Of a DNA stretch of 16,297 bases, positions 1 through 8,076 are shown piece by piece. Made by a program: the position numbers and the translations under genes. The notes under the pieces are model-generated. The model ran no database searches and was not told the origin of the DNA. It saw only the letters and a list, made by a program, of their open reading frames with translations. The DNA lies in assembly GCA_023416195.1 (NCBI GenBank), contig JAEZID010000435.1, forward strand, positions 1 through 16,297, in the 5' to 3' direction. This DNA is from Pseudomonadota bacterium. Its GTDB lineage: Bacteria > Pseudomonadota > Alphaproteobacteria > Azospirillales > Azospirillaceae. Within the stretch, counting starts at the first letter, position 1, and every line of letters starts with the position of its first letter.

Positions 1-1
1 T

Positions 2-442
2 CTGAGCCCCGCGGGCAATGCCGTATGGCGTCTGCTGGCCGGGCCGGACGTGCCGGACGCGGCGTTCCGCGCGCTGGCCGCCGACGCCCCGCCCGGCGTG
101 CGGGTGGAGCGCGCCCGCCCGGACTTCCCCGCTCTGCTCCGCCGCTGCCGCCTGTCGGTCAGCCAGGCCGGTTACAACACGGTGCTGGACCTGTTGCAGG
201 CCGGCTGCCGCGCCGTCGTCGTGCCCTTCGCCGCCGCCGGCGAGACCGAACAGCCGACCCGCGCCCGACTTCTGGAACGGCGTGGCCGGCTGGTGGTGGT
301 CGAGGAGTCCGGGCTGACCGCCGAAACCCTGGCGGCCGGCATCGCCCGCGCGCTGACCCAGCCCGCACCGCCGCCCGTTCCCGTCCGCCTGGACGGGGCC
401 GCCGAAACCGCGCGTTCGTTGGCGGAAGCGGTGGGCGGCTAA
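2..442 (+). CDS. Glycosyltransferase, MurG/COG4671-like, C-terminal part (5' end outside window)
   Basis: The reading frame is open from the first bases of the window to TAA at 440-442, so this is the last ~146 residues of a larger protein. The visible part is the nucleotide-sugar-binding half of a GT-B glycosyltransferase: a segment reading SQAGYNTVLDLLQAG (about 157-201) followed by a VVVPF strand, then an acid-rich ETEQ stretch. The same block occurs in the complete gene at 12056-13285 (MGGYNTFCEIL, then RALIVPR and REQ), so the two are paralogues. In this family the glycine-rich loop and following helix hold the donor nucleotide; the acceptor cannot be deduced. The deacetylase gene follows after 75 bases on the same strand, which fits polysaccharide or glycan assembly at the inner membrane. 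Family assignment is fairly secure; donor and product are unknown. Confidence 0.82.
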   Translation: MSPAGNAVWRLLAGPDVPDAAFRALAADAPPGVRVERARPDFPALLRRCRLSVSQAGYNTVLDLLQAGCRAVVVPFAAAGETEQPTRARLLERRGRLVVVEESGLTAETLAAGIARALTQPAPPPVPVRLDGAAETARSLAEAVGG

Positions 443-517
443 ACCTATTGAGACGCTTGGATTTGCGCCGCGCGCGCGCCATGCTGGTGCCCGGCCCAGC
501 TTCGGCGGTTCCGCGCG

Positions 518-1291
518 ATGACCCAACCCGTTTCTGCCTCTTGGCACGACTTGGTGGAGGAATTGGACCGCTGGGCCGATGCCGGCCGCGAAGCGACCTT
601 CTGGTGGCGCGACGACGACGCGACGGAGCCCACGGATAATCTCCTGAGGCTCGTCAGCCTTTGCCGGTCCCACACCCTGCACCTCGCCCTTGCTGTGATC
701 CCGGCCGTCGCGGGGCCGGCGTTGGGCTCGTTCCTGTCGATGTGCTCGGACGTCACCGTTCTTCAGCACGGCTGGTCGCACGCCAACCACGCCGCGCCCG
801 CCGCGAAAAAATGCGAATTGGGCGCGGAGCGTCCGGTAAAGGCGACCCTGGCCGAACTGGCCGAAGGCCGGCGGGTGCTGGACGGGCTGTTCGGGCGGCG
901 TGCCCTGCCCGTTCTCGTCCCGCCCTGGAACCGCATCGACCCCGACGTCATGTCGCGTCTGGTGGACATCGGCTTCACCGGCCTGTCCGTCTTCGGGCCG
1001 CGGCGGGTCACGCCGCCGGGCCTCACTTGCGTCAACACGCATGCGGATCCCGTGGCGTGGCGGTCGGGCGGCGGATTCCTTGGCGACGGCGCGGCCCTGG
1101 GCATGGCGGTGTCCCACCTGCGCGCCCGGCGCCTGGGCGCTGTTGACGCAATCGAGCCCACCGGCCTGTTGACGCACCATCGGATCATGGACGCCGCGAC
1201 CTGGGCCTTTACCGAACGTTTCCTTCGCACCACCCTGGCGCACCCGGCGGCGCGCTGGCTGCCGCCCGAGACCCTGTTTGGAGTTGCCTGA
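518..1291 (+). CDS. Polysaccharide deacetylase (NodB-like) family protein
   Basis: 257 residues. Motifs in order match the NodB-fold deacetylases: WWRDDDA at 29-35 (catalytic and metal-binding acids), QHGWSHANH at 83-91 giving the HxxxH metal pair (H84, H88), PPWNRI at 135-140 (the usual PPxxR/N loop), and LLTHH at 217-221 near the C-terminus for the last catalytic histidine. Such enzymes remove N- or O-acetyl groups from sugars in a divalent-metal-dependent way. There is no signal peptide or membrane segment, so it is predicted cytoplasmic, which is unusual for enzymes acting on cell-wall polymer but common for members encoded beside glycosyltransferases. ATG 518 is the only reasonable start: the frame has a stop at 449-451 and no other initiation codon after it, although no good ribosome binding site precedes it. 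It follows a glycosyltransferase by 75 bases and its TGA overlaps the next gene region by one base, so it may be the last glycan gene of the upstream operon. Confidence 0.85.
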   Translation: MTQPVSASWHDLVEELDRWADAGREATFWWRDDDATEPTDNLLRLVSLCRSHTLHLALAVIPAVAGPALGSFLSMCSDVTVLQHGWSHANHAAPAAKKCELGAERPVKATLAELAEGRRVLDGLFGRRALPVLVPPWNRIDPDVMSRLVDIGFTGLSVFGPRRVTPPGLTCVNTHADPVAWRSGGGFLGDGAALGMAVSHLRARRLGAVDAIEPTGLLTHHRIMDAATWAFTERFLRTTLAHPAARWLPPETLFGVA

Positions 1292-1804
1292 ATGTCGGAG
1301 GTGCTGCGTTACCCGTCCACGGTCCTGCTCGGCGACTACGCGCGGGCGGCGGCGGGGCTGGCCCTGACCGTCCTGCCGCTGGCGCTGGTCAACGTCAGCC
1401 CGTGGATCGGCGCGCCGCTGGCGGCGTGCGCGCTGCTGTTCGCCGCCTTCGCCGCGCGCACGGCGCAGCGCCAGTTCACCCGCGTCACCATGGACGAGCA
1501 GGGCGTCCGGGCCGAGGGGCCGTTGGGCGCCGCCATCCGCTGGGACGATCTGACCGGCCTGCGCCTGCGCTATTACGCCGCCCGGCGGGGCCGCGACGGC
1601 TTTCGGCCGGAGGGGGGATGGATGCAGGCCACGCTGACCGGGCGTGGGGGGAAAATCCGGCTCGACTCGACGCTCGACGGCTTCGACGCGGTGATCGAAC
1701 GGGCGGTCGAGGCGGTGCGGCGCAACGGGATCGCGCTCGGCCCGGTGACGGTGGACAACCTTCTGGCTCTGGGCATCGATCCGCCGGAGGATCCGGAATC
1801 ATGA
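1292..1804 (+). CDS. Small membrane protein, two TM helices plus a PH-like domain, function unknown
   Basis: 170 residues. I do not recognise a named family. Two hydrophobic helices lie at about 15-36 and 38-56 with almost no loop between them, so both termini are likely cytoplasmic. Residues ~62-145 alternate short beta-like strands (FTRVTMDEQGVRAEGP, IRWDDLTGLRLRY, WMQATLTGRGGKIRL) and end in an amphipathic helix (FDAVIERAVEAVRR); this resembles bacterial PH-like domains attached to membrane hairpins, by pattern only. A GGAG sits about 8 bases before ATG 1292. The stop overlaps the start of the ABC ATPase gene as ATGA (1801-1804), so the two are translationally coupled and the protein may be an accessory of the importer or simply share its transcript. 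Confidence is high that it is a gene and low on function. Confidence 0.72.
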   Translation: MSEVLRYPSTVLLGDYARAAAGLALTVLPLALVNVSPWIGAPLAACALLFAAFAARTAQRQFTRVTMDEQGVRAEGPLGAAIRWDDLTGLRLRYYAARRGRDGFRPEGGWMQATLTGRGGKIRLDSTLDGFDAVIERAVEAVRRNGIALGPVTVDNLLALGIDPPEDPES

Positions 1805-3684
1805 CCCGCGCGCTGCTCCGGGTGGAAGACCTGAAGGTCGATTTCCACGTACCGGGCGGCGTGGTTCCTGCGGTGCGCGGCGTGTCCTTCCGCATCCGTC
1901 CCGGCTCGACCGTCGCGCTGGTCGGCGAGTCGGGGTCCGGCAAGTCGGTGGCGGCGCAGTCGATCCTGCGCATCCTTCCCCGCTCCGCCGAGATCACCGG
2001 CGGGCGCATCCTGTTCGATGACGGTTCCGGGACCGTGGACATCGCCGGGCTGAAGGCCGACGGCAAGACGATGCGGGACCTGCGCGGCGGCCGCATCTCG
2101 ATCATCTTCCAGGAACCGATGACCTCGCTCTCGCCGCTGCACACCATCGGCGATCAGGTGGGCGAGGCGGTGCGGCTGCACCAGAAGGTCACCGCCAACC
2201 AGGCCCGCGCGCTGGCCGGGGACATGCTGCGCCGGGTGCGCTTCCCCGACCCGAAACGGGCGCTCGACACCTACCCGTTCGAACTGTCGGGCGGCCTGCG
2301 CCAGCGGGCGATGATCGCCATGGCGCTGGTCTGCCGCCCGGCGCTGCTGATCGCCGACGAGCCGACGACCGCGCTCGACGTCACCATCCAGGCGCAGATC
2401 CTGAAGCTGATCAAGGATCTCCAGGCCGATTTCGGGATGGCCGTGCTGCTGATCACCCACGATCTGGGCGTGGTCGCCAACGTCGCGGAGGAAGTCGTGG
2501 TCATGCACCGCGGCCGGGTGATGGAGGCCGGCACCCGCGAGGACATCTTCGCCGACCCGCGCCACCCGTATCTGAAGGCCCTGCTGCGCGCCGTGCCGCG
2601 TTTCCACATGGCGCCGGGCGAGCGGCTGGTGCCGATCCGCTCCATCAAATCCGAAGGCGGCAGCCTGCTGGAGAAGGATCACCAGCCCTGGCCGCCCGGC
2701 GCGGCGTCGGCCGGGCCGCTGCTGGCCGTGGAGGGAATCAGCAAGCGCTACGGCGCCCGCAAGGCCGGCTGGTTCGGCGCCAAGGCGGCGGCGGGCACGC
2801 TGGCCGTGGACGACGTCAGCTTCACCATCGCCCGTGGGGAATGCGTCGGGCTGGTCGGCGAGTCCGGCTGCGGCAAGACGACCCTGTCCAAGATCCTGAT
2901 GCGGGCGCTGACCCCCGACGCCGGGACCGTCCGCTTCAACGACCACGGTCAAATCCTAGACGTGCTGGGTCTGGAGGGCGAGGCGCTGACCCGCTTCCGC
3001 CGCAAGGTGCAGTTCGTCTTCCAGGACCCGTTCGGCTCGCTGAACCCGCGCATGACCGTCTTCGACATCATCGCCGAACCGCTGGTCATCCACCGCATCG
3101 GCGACGAGGCCGAACGGGCCGAGCGGGTGAAGGAGCTGATGGGCCTCGTCGGGCTCGACGCGCGGCACGTCCGGCGCTACCCGCACAGCTTCTCCGGCGG
3201 CCAGCGCCAGCGCATCGGCATCGCCCGCGCGCTGGCGCTGCGGCCGGAACTGCTGCTGCTGGACGAGCCGGTGTCGGCGCTGGACGTGTCCATCCAGGCG
3301 CAGGTGCTGAACCTGTTGAAGGACCTGAAGGAGCGGCTGGGCCTGACCTACCTGTTCGTCAGCCACAATCTGGCGGTGGTGGACTACATGGCCGACCGCA
3401 TCCTGGTCATGTGCCGGGGCCGCATCGTCGAGACCGCCCCGCGCGAGGCACTGTTCCGCAACCCGGTCCATCCCTACACGCGGGCGCTGCTGGACGCCGT
3501 GCCCGACCCGGACCCGAGCTGCCCGCTGGCCTTGACCGACCTGGAGGAAGGCCACGCCTCCGACCCCGCCCGCTGGCCCGCCCCCTTCACCATCGACGCC
3601 GACCACGAACCGCATCTGGTGGATCTGGGCGGCGGGCACTGCGTCCGGGCCGATGCGTCCATCCGCGTGCGGGAGGTGGCGTGA
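1801..3684 (+). CDS. ABC transporter ATP-binding protein with two fused ATPase domains (Dpp/Opp/YejF type)
   Basis: 627 residues holding both ATPases of an oligopeptide-type importer in one chain. Domain 1: Walker A GESGSGKS 42-49, Q-loop QEPMTSL, signature LSGGLRQ 162-168, Walker B LLIADEP 182-188, H-loop H220, then the C-terminal HPYLKALL segment typical of the oligopeptide ATPase tail. Domain 2: Walker A GESGCGKT 353-360, QDPFGSLNP, signature FSGGQRQ 464-470, Walker B LLLLDEP 484-490, H522, and again HPYTRALLDAVP. All catalytic residues are present in both halves, so both are expected to hydrolyse ATP. The fused layout is that of YejF and GsiA rather than separate DppD/DppF. The frame stays open upstream, but ATG 1801 is chosen because domain 1 begins immediately (TRALLRVEDLKVDF), GGAGG lies 10 bases before it, and it overlaps the previous stop. 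The next gene overlaps its stop codon by one base. Confidence 0.95.
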   Translation: MTRALLRVEDLKVDFHVPGGVVPAVRGVSFRIRPGSTVALVGESGSGKSVAAQSILRILPRSAEITGGRILFDDGSGTVDIAGLKADGKTMRDLRGGRISIIFQEPMTSLSPLHTIGDQVGEAVRLHQKVTANQARALAGDMLRRVRFPDPKRALDTYPFELSGGLRQRAMIAMALVCRPALLIADEPTTALDVTIQAQILKLIKDLQADFGMAVLLITHDLGVVANVAEEVVVMHRGRVMEAGTREDIFADPRHPYLKALLRAVPRFHMAPGERLVPIRSIKSEGGSLLEKDHQPWPPGAASAGPLLAVEGISKRYGARKAGWFGAKAAAGTLAVDDVSFTIARGECVGLVGESGCGKTTLSKILMRALTPDAGTVRFNDHGQILDVLGLEGEALTRFRRKVQFVFQDPFGSLNPRMTVFDIIAEPLVIHRIGDEAERAERVKELMGLVGLDARHVRRYPHSFSGGQRQRIGIARALALRPELLLLDEPVSALDVSIQAQVLNLLKDLKERLGLTYLFVSHNLAVVDYMADRILVMCRGRIVETAPREALFRNPVHPYTRALLDAVPDPDPSCPLALTDLEEGHASDPARWPAPFTIDADHEPHLVDLGGGHCVRADASIRVREVA

Positions 3685-5567
3685 TGCGCCCTGCCCTGCT
3701 CCCCCTCGCCTTCCTGCTGTTGAGCGCGTTTAGCGCCGTTGAAACGCCCATGCTGGCGGACGCGGTGGCGGCGGGAACGCTGCCGCCGGTGGAGAAGCGC
3801 TTGCCCGAACAGCCGGCCGTGGTGCCGATGGACTGGACGTGGCAGCAGCCCGGCCGGCACGGCGGCGACCTCGGCACGCTGATGGCGCGGACCAAGGACA
3901 CGCGGCTGATCTACGTCTACGGCTACGCCCGGCTGGTGGTGCTGACCCCGGACCTGCACATCGTTCCGGACATTCTGGAGCGGGTCGAGGAGAGCGAGAG
4001 CCGCACCTACACCCTGACCCTGCGCCGCGGCCACCGCTGGTCGGACGGCCAGCCCTTCACCACCGAGGATTTCCGCTACTGGTGGGAGGACATGGCGTCC
4101 AACCCCAAGCGCTTCCCCGGTGGCCCGCCGCCGGAACTGCTGGTCGGCGGCGAGGCGCCGAAGGTCGACATCCTCGACGAGGTGACCGTCCGCTACAGCT
4201 GGAGCCGCCCGAACCCCTTCTTCCTGCCGATGCTGGCCGGGGCCAAGCCGGTGGAGATCTACGCGCCGGCCCATTACCTGCGGCAGTTCCACCCCCGCTA
4301 CACCGACGAGGAAACGCTGAAGCGCCGGGTCGAGGAGGCGCGGCAGAAGACATGGCAGCAGCTTCACAACCGCAAGGACAATCTGACCGAGTTCGACAAT
4401 CCGGACCTGCCGACGCTCCAGCCCTGGGTTCCGACGACATCCCCGCCGGCCGAACGCTTCGTCTTCGTCCGCAATCCCTACTACCACCGCGTCGATTCCG
4501 CCGGGCGGCAGCTGCCGTACCTCGACCGCGTCGTCATGACGGTGGCCGACGCCAAGATCATCCCGGCCAAGACCGGGGCCGGTGAAAGCGACCTCCAGGC
4601 CCGCTACCTGCGCTTCGACAACTACAGCTTCCTGACCCAGGGGGCGCGGCGCAACGGTTACCGCGTCACGCTGTGGCGCACCGGCATCGGGGCGCAGATG
4701 GCGCTGTTCCCCAACCTGAACTGCAACGATCCGGTGTGGCGGGATCTCAACCGGGACGTCCGCTATCGCCGCGCCCTGTCGCTGGCCATCGATCGGGAGG
4801 AGCTGAACGAGGTCGTCTATTACGGCCTCGCCATTCCCTCCAACAACACGCTGCTCGACGTGTCGCCGCTGTGGCGGCCGGAGTACCGGGACCTCTGGGC
4901 GACCTTCGACATCCGCTACGCCAACCGGCTGCTGGACGAGATCGGCCTGACCAAACGCGACGTGAACGGCGTCCGCCTGCTGCCCGACGGCCGCCCGCTG
5001 GAGATCGTCGTGGAGACCGCCGGGGAAAGCACCGAGGAGACCGACGCGCTGGAGCTGATCGCCGATGGCTGGCGGCGGGTCGGGGCGCGGCTCTACATCC
5101 GCTCGTCCCAGCTGGACGTGTTCCGCAACCGCATCTTCGCGGGCGAGACCTGCATGTCCATCGCGCGGGGCCTCGACGACGCCATCGCCACGGCGGATAT
5201 GAGCCCGGCGGAAATGGTGCCGACCGACCAGGCCAAGTACCAATGGCCCAAGTGGGGCCAGTTCTACCAGACCATGGGCAGGGACGGCGAGCGCCCCGAC
5301 CTTCCCGAAGCGGTGGAACTGCTCGACGCCTTCCGCGCGTGGCGCATGGCGACGGACGAGGCCGGGCGGGCGGCGGCGTGGCACCGCATCCTGTCCATCA
5401 ACGCCGAACAGGTCTTCACCATCGGCACCGTCGCCGGGGTGCCGCAGCCGGTGGTGGCGCGCGACACCCTGCGCAACGTGCCGATGGAGGGCCTCTACAA
5501 CTACGACCCCGGCGCGCATTTCGGGATGTACCAGCCGGACAGCTTCTGGCTGGACGCGAAGGAGTGA
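3684..5567 (+). CDS. ABC transporter periplasmic substrate-binding protein, SBP_bac_5 family
   Basis: 627 residues, larger than typical DppA or OppA. The N-terminus is a signal peptide: MRPALLPLAFLLLSAF followed by small residues, with likely cleavage around 18-25; no lipobox cysteine is seen. After it come GGDLGTLMARTKDTR, LVVLTPDLHIVPDILE, then LRRGHRWSDGQPFTTEDFRY, the hallmark block of family 5 solute-binding proteins, and later RYRRALSLAIDREELNEVVYYG, the second conserved block. These proteins capture peptides, nickel complexes, opines or other small solutes in the periplasm; the pocket cannot be read for substrate here. ATG 3684 is preceded by GGGAGG seven bases upstream and overlaps the preceding TGA, and it places the signal peptide at the very N-terminus. 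It lies between the ATPase and permease genes of the same operon. Confidence 0.93.
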   Translation: MRPALLPLAFLLLSAFSAVETPMLADAVAAGTLPPVEKRLPEQPAVVPMDWTWQQPGRHGGDLGTLMARTKDTRLIYVYGYARLVVLTPDLHIVPDILERVEESESRTYTLTLRRGHRWSDGQPFTTEDFRYWWEDMASNPKRFPGGPPPELLVGGEAPKVDILDEVTVRYSWSRPNPFFLPMLAGAKPVEIYAPAHYLRQFHPRYTDEETLKRRVEEARQKTWQQLHNRKDNLTEFDNPDLPTLQPWVPTTSPPAERFVFVRNPYYHRVDSAGRQLPYLDRVVMTVADAKIIPAKTGAGESDLQARYLRFDNYSFLTQGARRNGYRVTLWRTGIGAQMALFPNLNCNDPVWRDLNRDVRYRRALSLAIDREELNEVVYYGLAIPSNNTLLDVSPLWRPEYRDLWATFDIRYANRLLDEIGLTKRDVNGVRLLPDGRPLEIVVETAGESTEETDALELIADGWRRVGARLYIRSSQLDVFRNRIFAGETCMSIARGLDDAIATADMSPAEMVPTDQAKYQWPKWGQFYQTMGRDGERPDLPEAVELLDAFRAWRMATDEAGRAAAWHRILSINAEQVFTIGTVAGVPQPVVARDTLRNVPMEGLYNYDPGAHFGMYQPDSFWLDAKE

Positions 5568-5571
5568 GGCC

Positions 5572-6570
5572 ATGCTGGGCTACGTGATCCGCCGCATCCT
5601 CATCATGATCCCGACGCTGCTGGCGATCAGCGTCATCACCTTCGTCATCATCCAGCTGCCGCCCGGCGACTACCTCACCTCGCTCGTCACCGAGATGCAG
5701 AGCCGGGGCGAAAGCCTGGACCAGGGCCGCCTCGCCATGCTGCGGGAAACCTACGGGCTCGACCGGCCGATGTACGAGCAGTATCTGGTCTGGGTGACCG
5801 GCATGCTGCGCGGTGACTTCGGCTATTCCTTCGAATACAACATGCCCGTGGCCGACGTGGTCGGCGACCGGCTGCTGCTGACCGCGATCCTGTCGGGCTC
5901 GACCATCGTCTTCATCTGGGCGGTGTCCTTCCCCATCGGCATCTATTCGGCGACGCACCAGTACAGCCTGGGCGACTACACGCTGACCTTCCTGGGCTTC
6001 CTCGGGCTCGCCACGCCCAATTTCCTGCTGGCGCTGGTGCTGCTGTATTTCGCCAACGTGTGGTTCGGCACCTCCATCGGCGGGCTGATGGATCCGCGCT
6101 ACCTCGGCCAACCCTGGAGCTGGGGCAAGGCCATGAGCGTGCTGGAGCATCTGTGGATCCCGGTCATCGTCATCGGCACCTCGGGCACCGCCGCGATGAT
6201 CCGCCGGCTGCGCGCCAACCTGCTGGACGAGCTGCACAAGCCCTACGTCGTCACGGCGCGGGCCAAGGGCCTGCCGCCCGCCAGGGCGCTGTTGAAATAC
6301 CCGCTGCGGGTGGCGCTGAACCCCTTCATCTCGGACATCGGAAACCTGCTGCCGCACATCGTCTCGGGCGCTGCGGTGGTGTCGGTGGTCATGTCGCTGC
6401 CGACCACGGGGCCGATGCTGCTCCAGGCCCTGCGCAGCCAGGACATGTATCTGGCGGGGTCCTTCCTGATGTTCCTGGCGGCGCTGACGGTGGTCGGCGT
6501 GTTCCTGTCCGATCTGGCGCTGGCGGCGCTCGACCCGCGCATCCGCCTGGGCGGAGGGGCCAGCCGATGA
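5572..6570 (+). CDS. ABC transporter permease, DppB/YejB type
   Basis: 332 residues with the classic DppB start: MLGYVIRRILIMIPTLLAIS then VITFVIIQLPPGDY, one N-terminal helix followed by a large periplasmic loop (~30-100) carrying LRETYGLDRPMYEQYLVWV, and about five more helices. The cytoplasmic coupling loop, which contacts the ATPase, is around 214-235 (RANLLDELHKPYVVTARAKG; A229 to G233 match the EAA-type ARAKG core). The C-terminal DLALAALDPRIRLG is also family-typical. It forms half of the translocation channel with the next gene. AAGGAG stands seven bases before ATG 5572, only four bases after the binding-protein stop, and its own stop overlaps the next start as ATGA. Confidence 0.94.
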   Translation: MLGYVIRRILIMIPTLLAISVITFVIIQLPPGDYLTSLVTEMQSRGESLDQGRLAMLRETYGLDRPMYEQYLVWVTGMLRGDFGYSFEYNMPVADVVGDRLLLTAILSGSTIVFIWAVSFPIGIYSATHQYSLGDYTLTFLGFLGLATPNFLLALVLLYFANVWFGTSIGGLMDPRYLGQPWSWGKAMSVLEHLWIPVIVIGTSGTAAMIRRLRANLLDELHKPYVVTARAKGLPPARALLKYPLRVALNPFISDIGNLLPHIVSGAAVVSVVMSLPTTGPMLLQALRSQDMYLAGSFLMFLAALTVVGVFLSDLALAALDPRIRLGGGASR

Positions 6571-7733
6571 CGGACACGATGCCCGACCGCTTGGCCCACA
6601 CCGTCGACACCGCCCCCTGGGACCCGGAGCATGTCGAGCGCCTGTCGCCGGAGCAGGAGCGCTTCACCATGGCCTCGCAATGGCGGCTGGTCTGGTGGAA
6701 GCTGAAGCGCCACCGGCTGGCGGTGGTGTCGGGGGTGATCCTGCTGCTCCTCTACGCCTCCACCCTGGTCAGCGAGGTGCTGGCGCCCTACGCGGCGGAC
6801 AGCCGCCATTCCCGCTTCATCCACGCCCCGCCGCAGGCCGTGCACCTGTTCCACGAGGGGCAATTCGTCGGGCCGTTCGTCTACGGCTACCGCTACCATC
6901 TGAACATGGAGACGCTGAGGCGGGAGTATGAGCCGGACAAAGGCAAGGTCCAGCCGATCCGCTTCTTCTGCCGGGGCGACCCGTACCGGTTCTGGGGGCT
7001 GGTGCACGCGGACCTCCACCTCGCCTGCCCGGCCGAGGGCGGCACGCTGTTCCTGCTGGGCACCGACCGGCTGGGCCGGGACATGCTGTCGCGGATGATC
7101 TACGGCACGCGCATCTCGCTCACCATCGGGCTGCTGGGCATCGCGGTCAGCTTCGTCCTGGGCATCACCATCGGCGGCATCGCCGGCTATTACGGCGGCT
7201 GGGTGGACAACCTGATCCAGCGCCTGATCGAGATCATCCGCTCCTTCCCCGAACTGCCGCTGTGGATGGCGCTGTCCGCCGCCCTGCCCGTCACCTGGAA
7301 CCCGATCTTCGTCTATTTCGGGATCACGCTGATCCTGGGCCTGCTGGAATGGACCGGCCTCGCCCGCGCCGTACGGTCCAAGCTGCTGGCCTTGCGGGAG
7401 GAGGACTTCACCACGGCGGCGCAGCTGATGGGCGCCAGCCCCGCCCGCATCATCGGCCGGCACCTGCTGCCGAGCTTCGTGAGCCACCTGATCGCCTCGG
7501 CGACGCTGGCCATTCCCGGCATGATCCTGGGCGAAACCGCGCTGTCCTTCCTGGGCCTCGGCCTGCGCCCGCCGATCACCAGCTGGGGCGTGCTGCTGAC
7601 CGAGGCGCAGAACATCAACGTGGTGGCGCTCTATCCCTGGCTGATGCTGCCGGTCGTGCCGGTGATCCTGACGGTGCTGAGCTTCAACTTCCTCGGCGAC
7701 GGCCTGCGCGACGCGGCCGATCCCTATCGGTAA
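6567..7733 (+). CDS. ABC transporter permease, DppC/YejE type, with a large periplasmic segment
   Basis: 388 residues. A ~45-residue cytoplasmic N-terminus (ending QWRLVWWKLKRHRLAVV) leads into TM1 (~53-72). A periplasmic stretch of roughly 100 residues follows, rich in aromatic and charged residues (HLFHEGQFVGPFVYGYRYHLN, PIRFFCRGDPYRFWGL), before LLGTDRLGRDMLSRMIYGTRISL, the signature found before TM2 in this family. The coupling loop is around 277-300 (REEDFTTAAQLMGAS). The C-terminus FLGDGLRDAADPYR is typical. The long first periplasmic part is closer to YejE than to DppC, and together with the fused ATPase this makes a YejABEF-like importer the best comparison. GGAGGGG sits seven bases before ATG 6567. 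This is the last gene of the operon; no Rho-independent terminator with a T run is seen after it. Confidence 0.93.
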   Translation: MTDTMPDRLAHTVDTAPWDPEHVERLSPEQERFTMASQWRLVWWKLKRHRLAVVSGVILLLLYASTLVSEVLAPYAADSRHSRFIHAPPQAVHLFHEGQFVGPFVYGYRYHLNMETLRREYEPDKGKVQPIRFFCRGDPYRFWGLVHADLHLACPAEGGTLFLLGTDRLGRDMLSRMIYGTRISLTIGLLGIAVSFVLGITIGGIAGYYGGWVDNLIQRLIEIIRSFPELPLWMALSAALPVTWNPIFVYFGITLILGLLEWTGLARAVRSKLLALREEDFTTAAQLMGASPARIIGRHLLPSFVSHLIASATLAIPGMILGETALSFLGLGLRPPITSWGVLLTEAQNINVVALYPWLMLPVVPVILTVLSFNFLGDGLRDAADPYR

Positions 7734-7936
7734 GCTTTATCGGGGAGTCCCTGTATCGAATACCACCGGCACAAGGTCATCGACATCATACTCCGTGTGT
7801 CGCAAAGGCGTCACGGAGATGGATAATAAGTGTACAAAGACGACATAGATGTGGACGCATGCACAACCATTGACAATGAAAGGTAATTGTCTCAAAAGGG
7901 ATGGTGAGCGATGCGGAGCACACAAGATTTGGTCGC
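7734..7936. other. Gene-free spacer, lower GC, two weak hairpins
   Basis: No convincing coding region. The base composition drops clearly relative to the importer operon. Two inverted repeats are visible: CTCCGTG (7791-7797) with CACGGAG (7812-7818), with CGC/GCG able to pair inside the loop, and GACAAT (7872-7877) with ATTGTC (7886-7891) around an eight-base loop. Neither is followed by a T run, so they are not clear terminators. A TTGACA at 7870-7875 has no matching -10 box at normal spacing. A short minus-strand open frame exists here but has no recognisable features. Confidence 0.5.
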
Positions 7937-8044
7937 TGGCTACGCCCAAAGCCACAAAAGATTGGGGCCGGCACCCGTAGGTCCGGCCCCTGAATCTGGT
8001 CTGCGGACGGTTTACGCTTGCACGCCTTGACCGCTCCCGCAGCG
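7937..8044 (+). ncRNA. Candidate structured RNA upstream of the Abi/HEPN gene (three consecutive hairpins)
   Basis: Three stem-loops lie head to tail and stop 32 bases before the Abi start codon. P1: TGGCT 7937-7941 with AGCCA 7950-7954. P2: GGGGCCGG 7964-7971 with CCGGCCCC 7983-7990, extended inside by ACC/GGT (7973-7975, 7980-7982, one bulged C) and outside by GATT/AATC (7960-7963, 7993-7996). P3: CTGCGG 8001-8006 with CCGCAG 8037-8042, with CGGT 8008-8011 pairing ACCG 8030-8033 inside it, around an 18-base loop. P2 is not followed by T residues on the plus strand, so it is not an ordinary terminator in that direction. From memory, a conserved RNA class called the abiF motif occurs near Abi_2/AbiF-type genes; position and structure here fit that idea, but I could not compare with its consensus. 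Alternative: P2 acting as a minus-strand terminator, since AATCTTTTG follows it on that strand. Confidence 0.45.
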
Positions 8045-8076
8045 CATATGAGTCAGATAGCTTACTTGGACTCCCT

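Noticed and set aside
3474..5573. Minus-strand open frame of ~700 codons opposite the binding-protein gene
   Set aside because: Low-complexity composition with no recognisable domain; the plus strand encodes a clear SBP_bac_5 protein here.
7870..7898. TTGACA resembling a -35 promoter box
   Set aside because: At 17 bases spacing the -10 position reads CAAAAG, which is not promoter-like, and the sequence is also part of an inverted repeat.
7737..7974. Two short minus-strand open frames in the spacer
   Set aside because: No recognisable motif, no ribosome binding site and no homology that I recognise.
7960..7996. Strong GC hairpin as Rho-independent terminator of the importer operon
   Set aside because: It is followed by TGAATCTGG on the plus strand, with no T run, and lies more than 220 bases after the operon. 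On the minus strand AATCTTTTG follows, but no minus-strand gene ends there.
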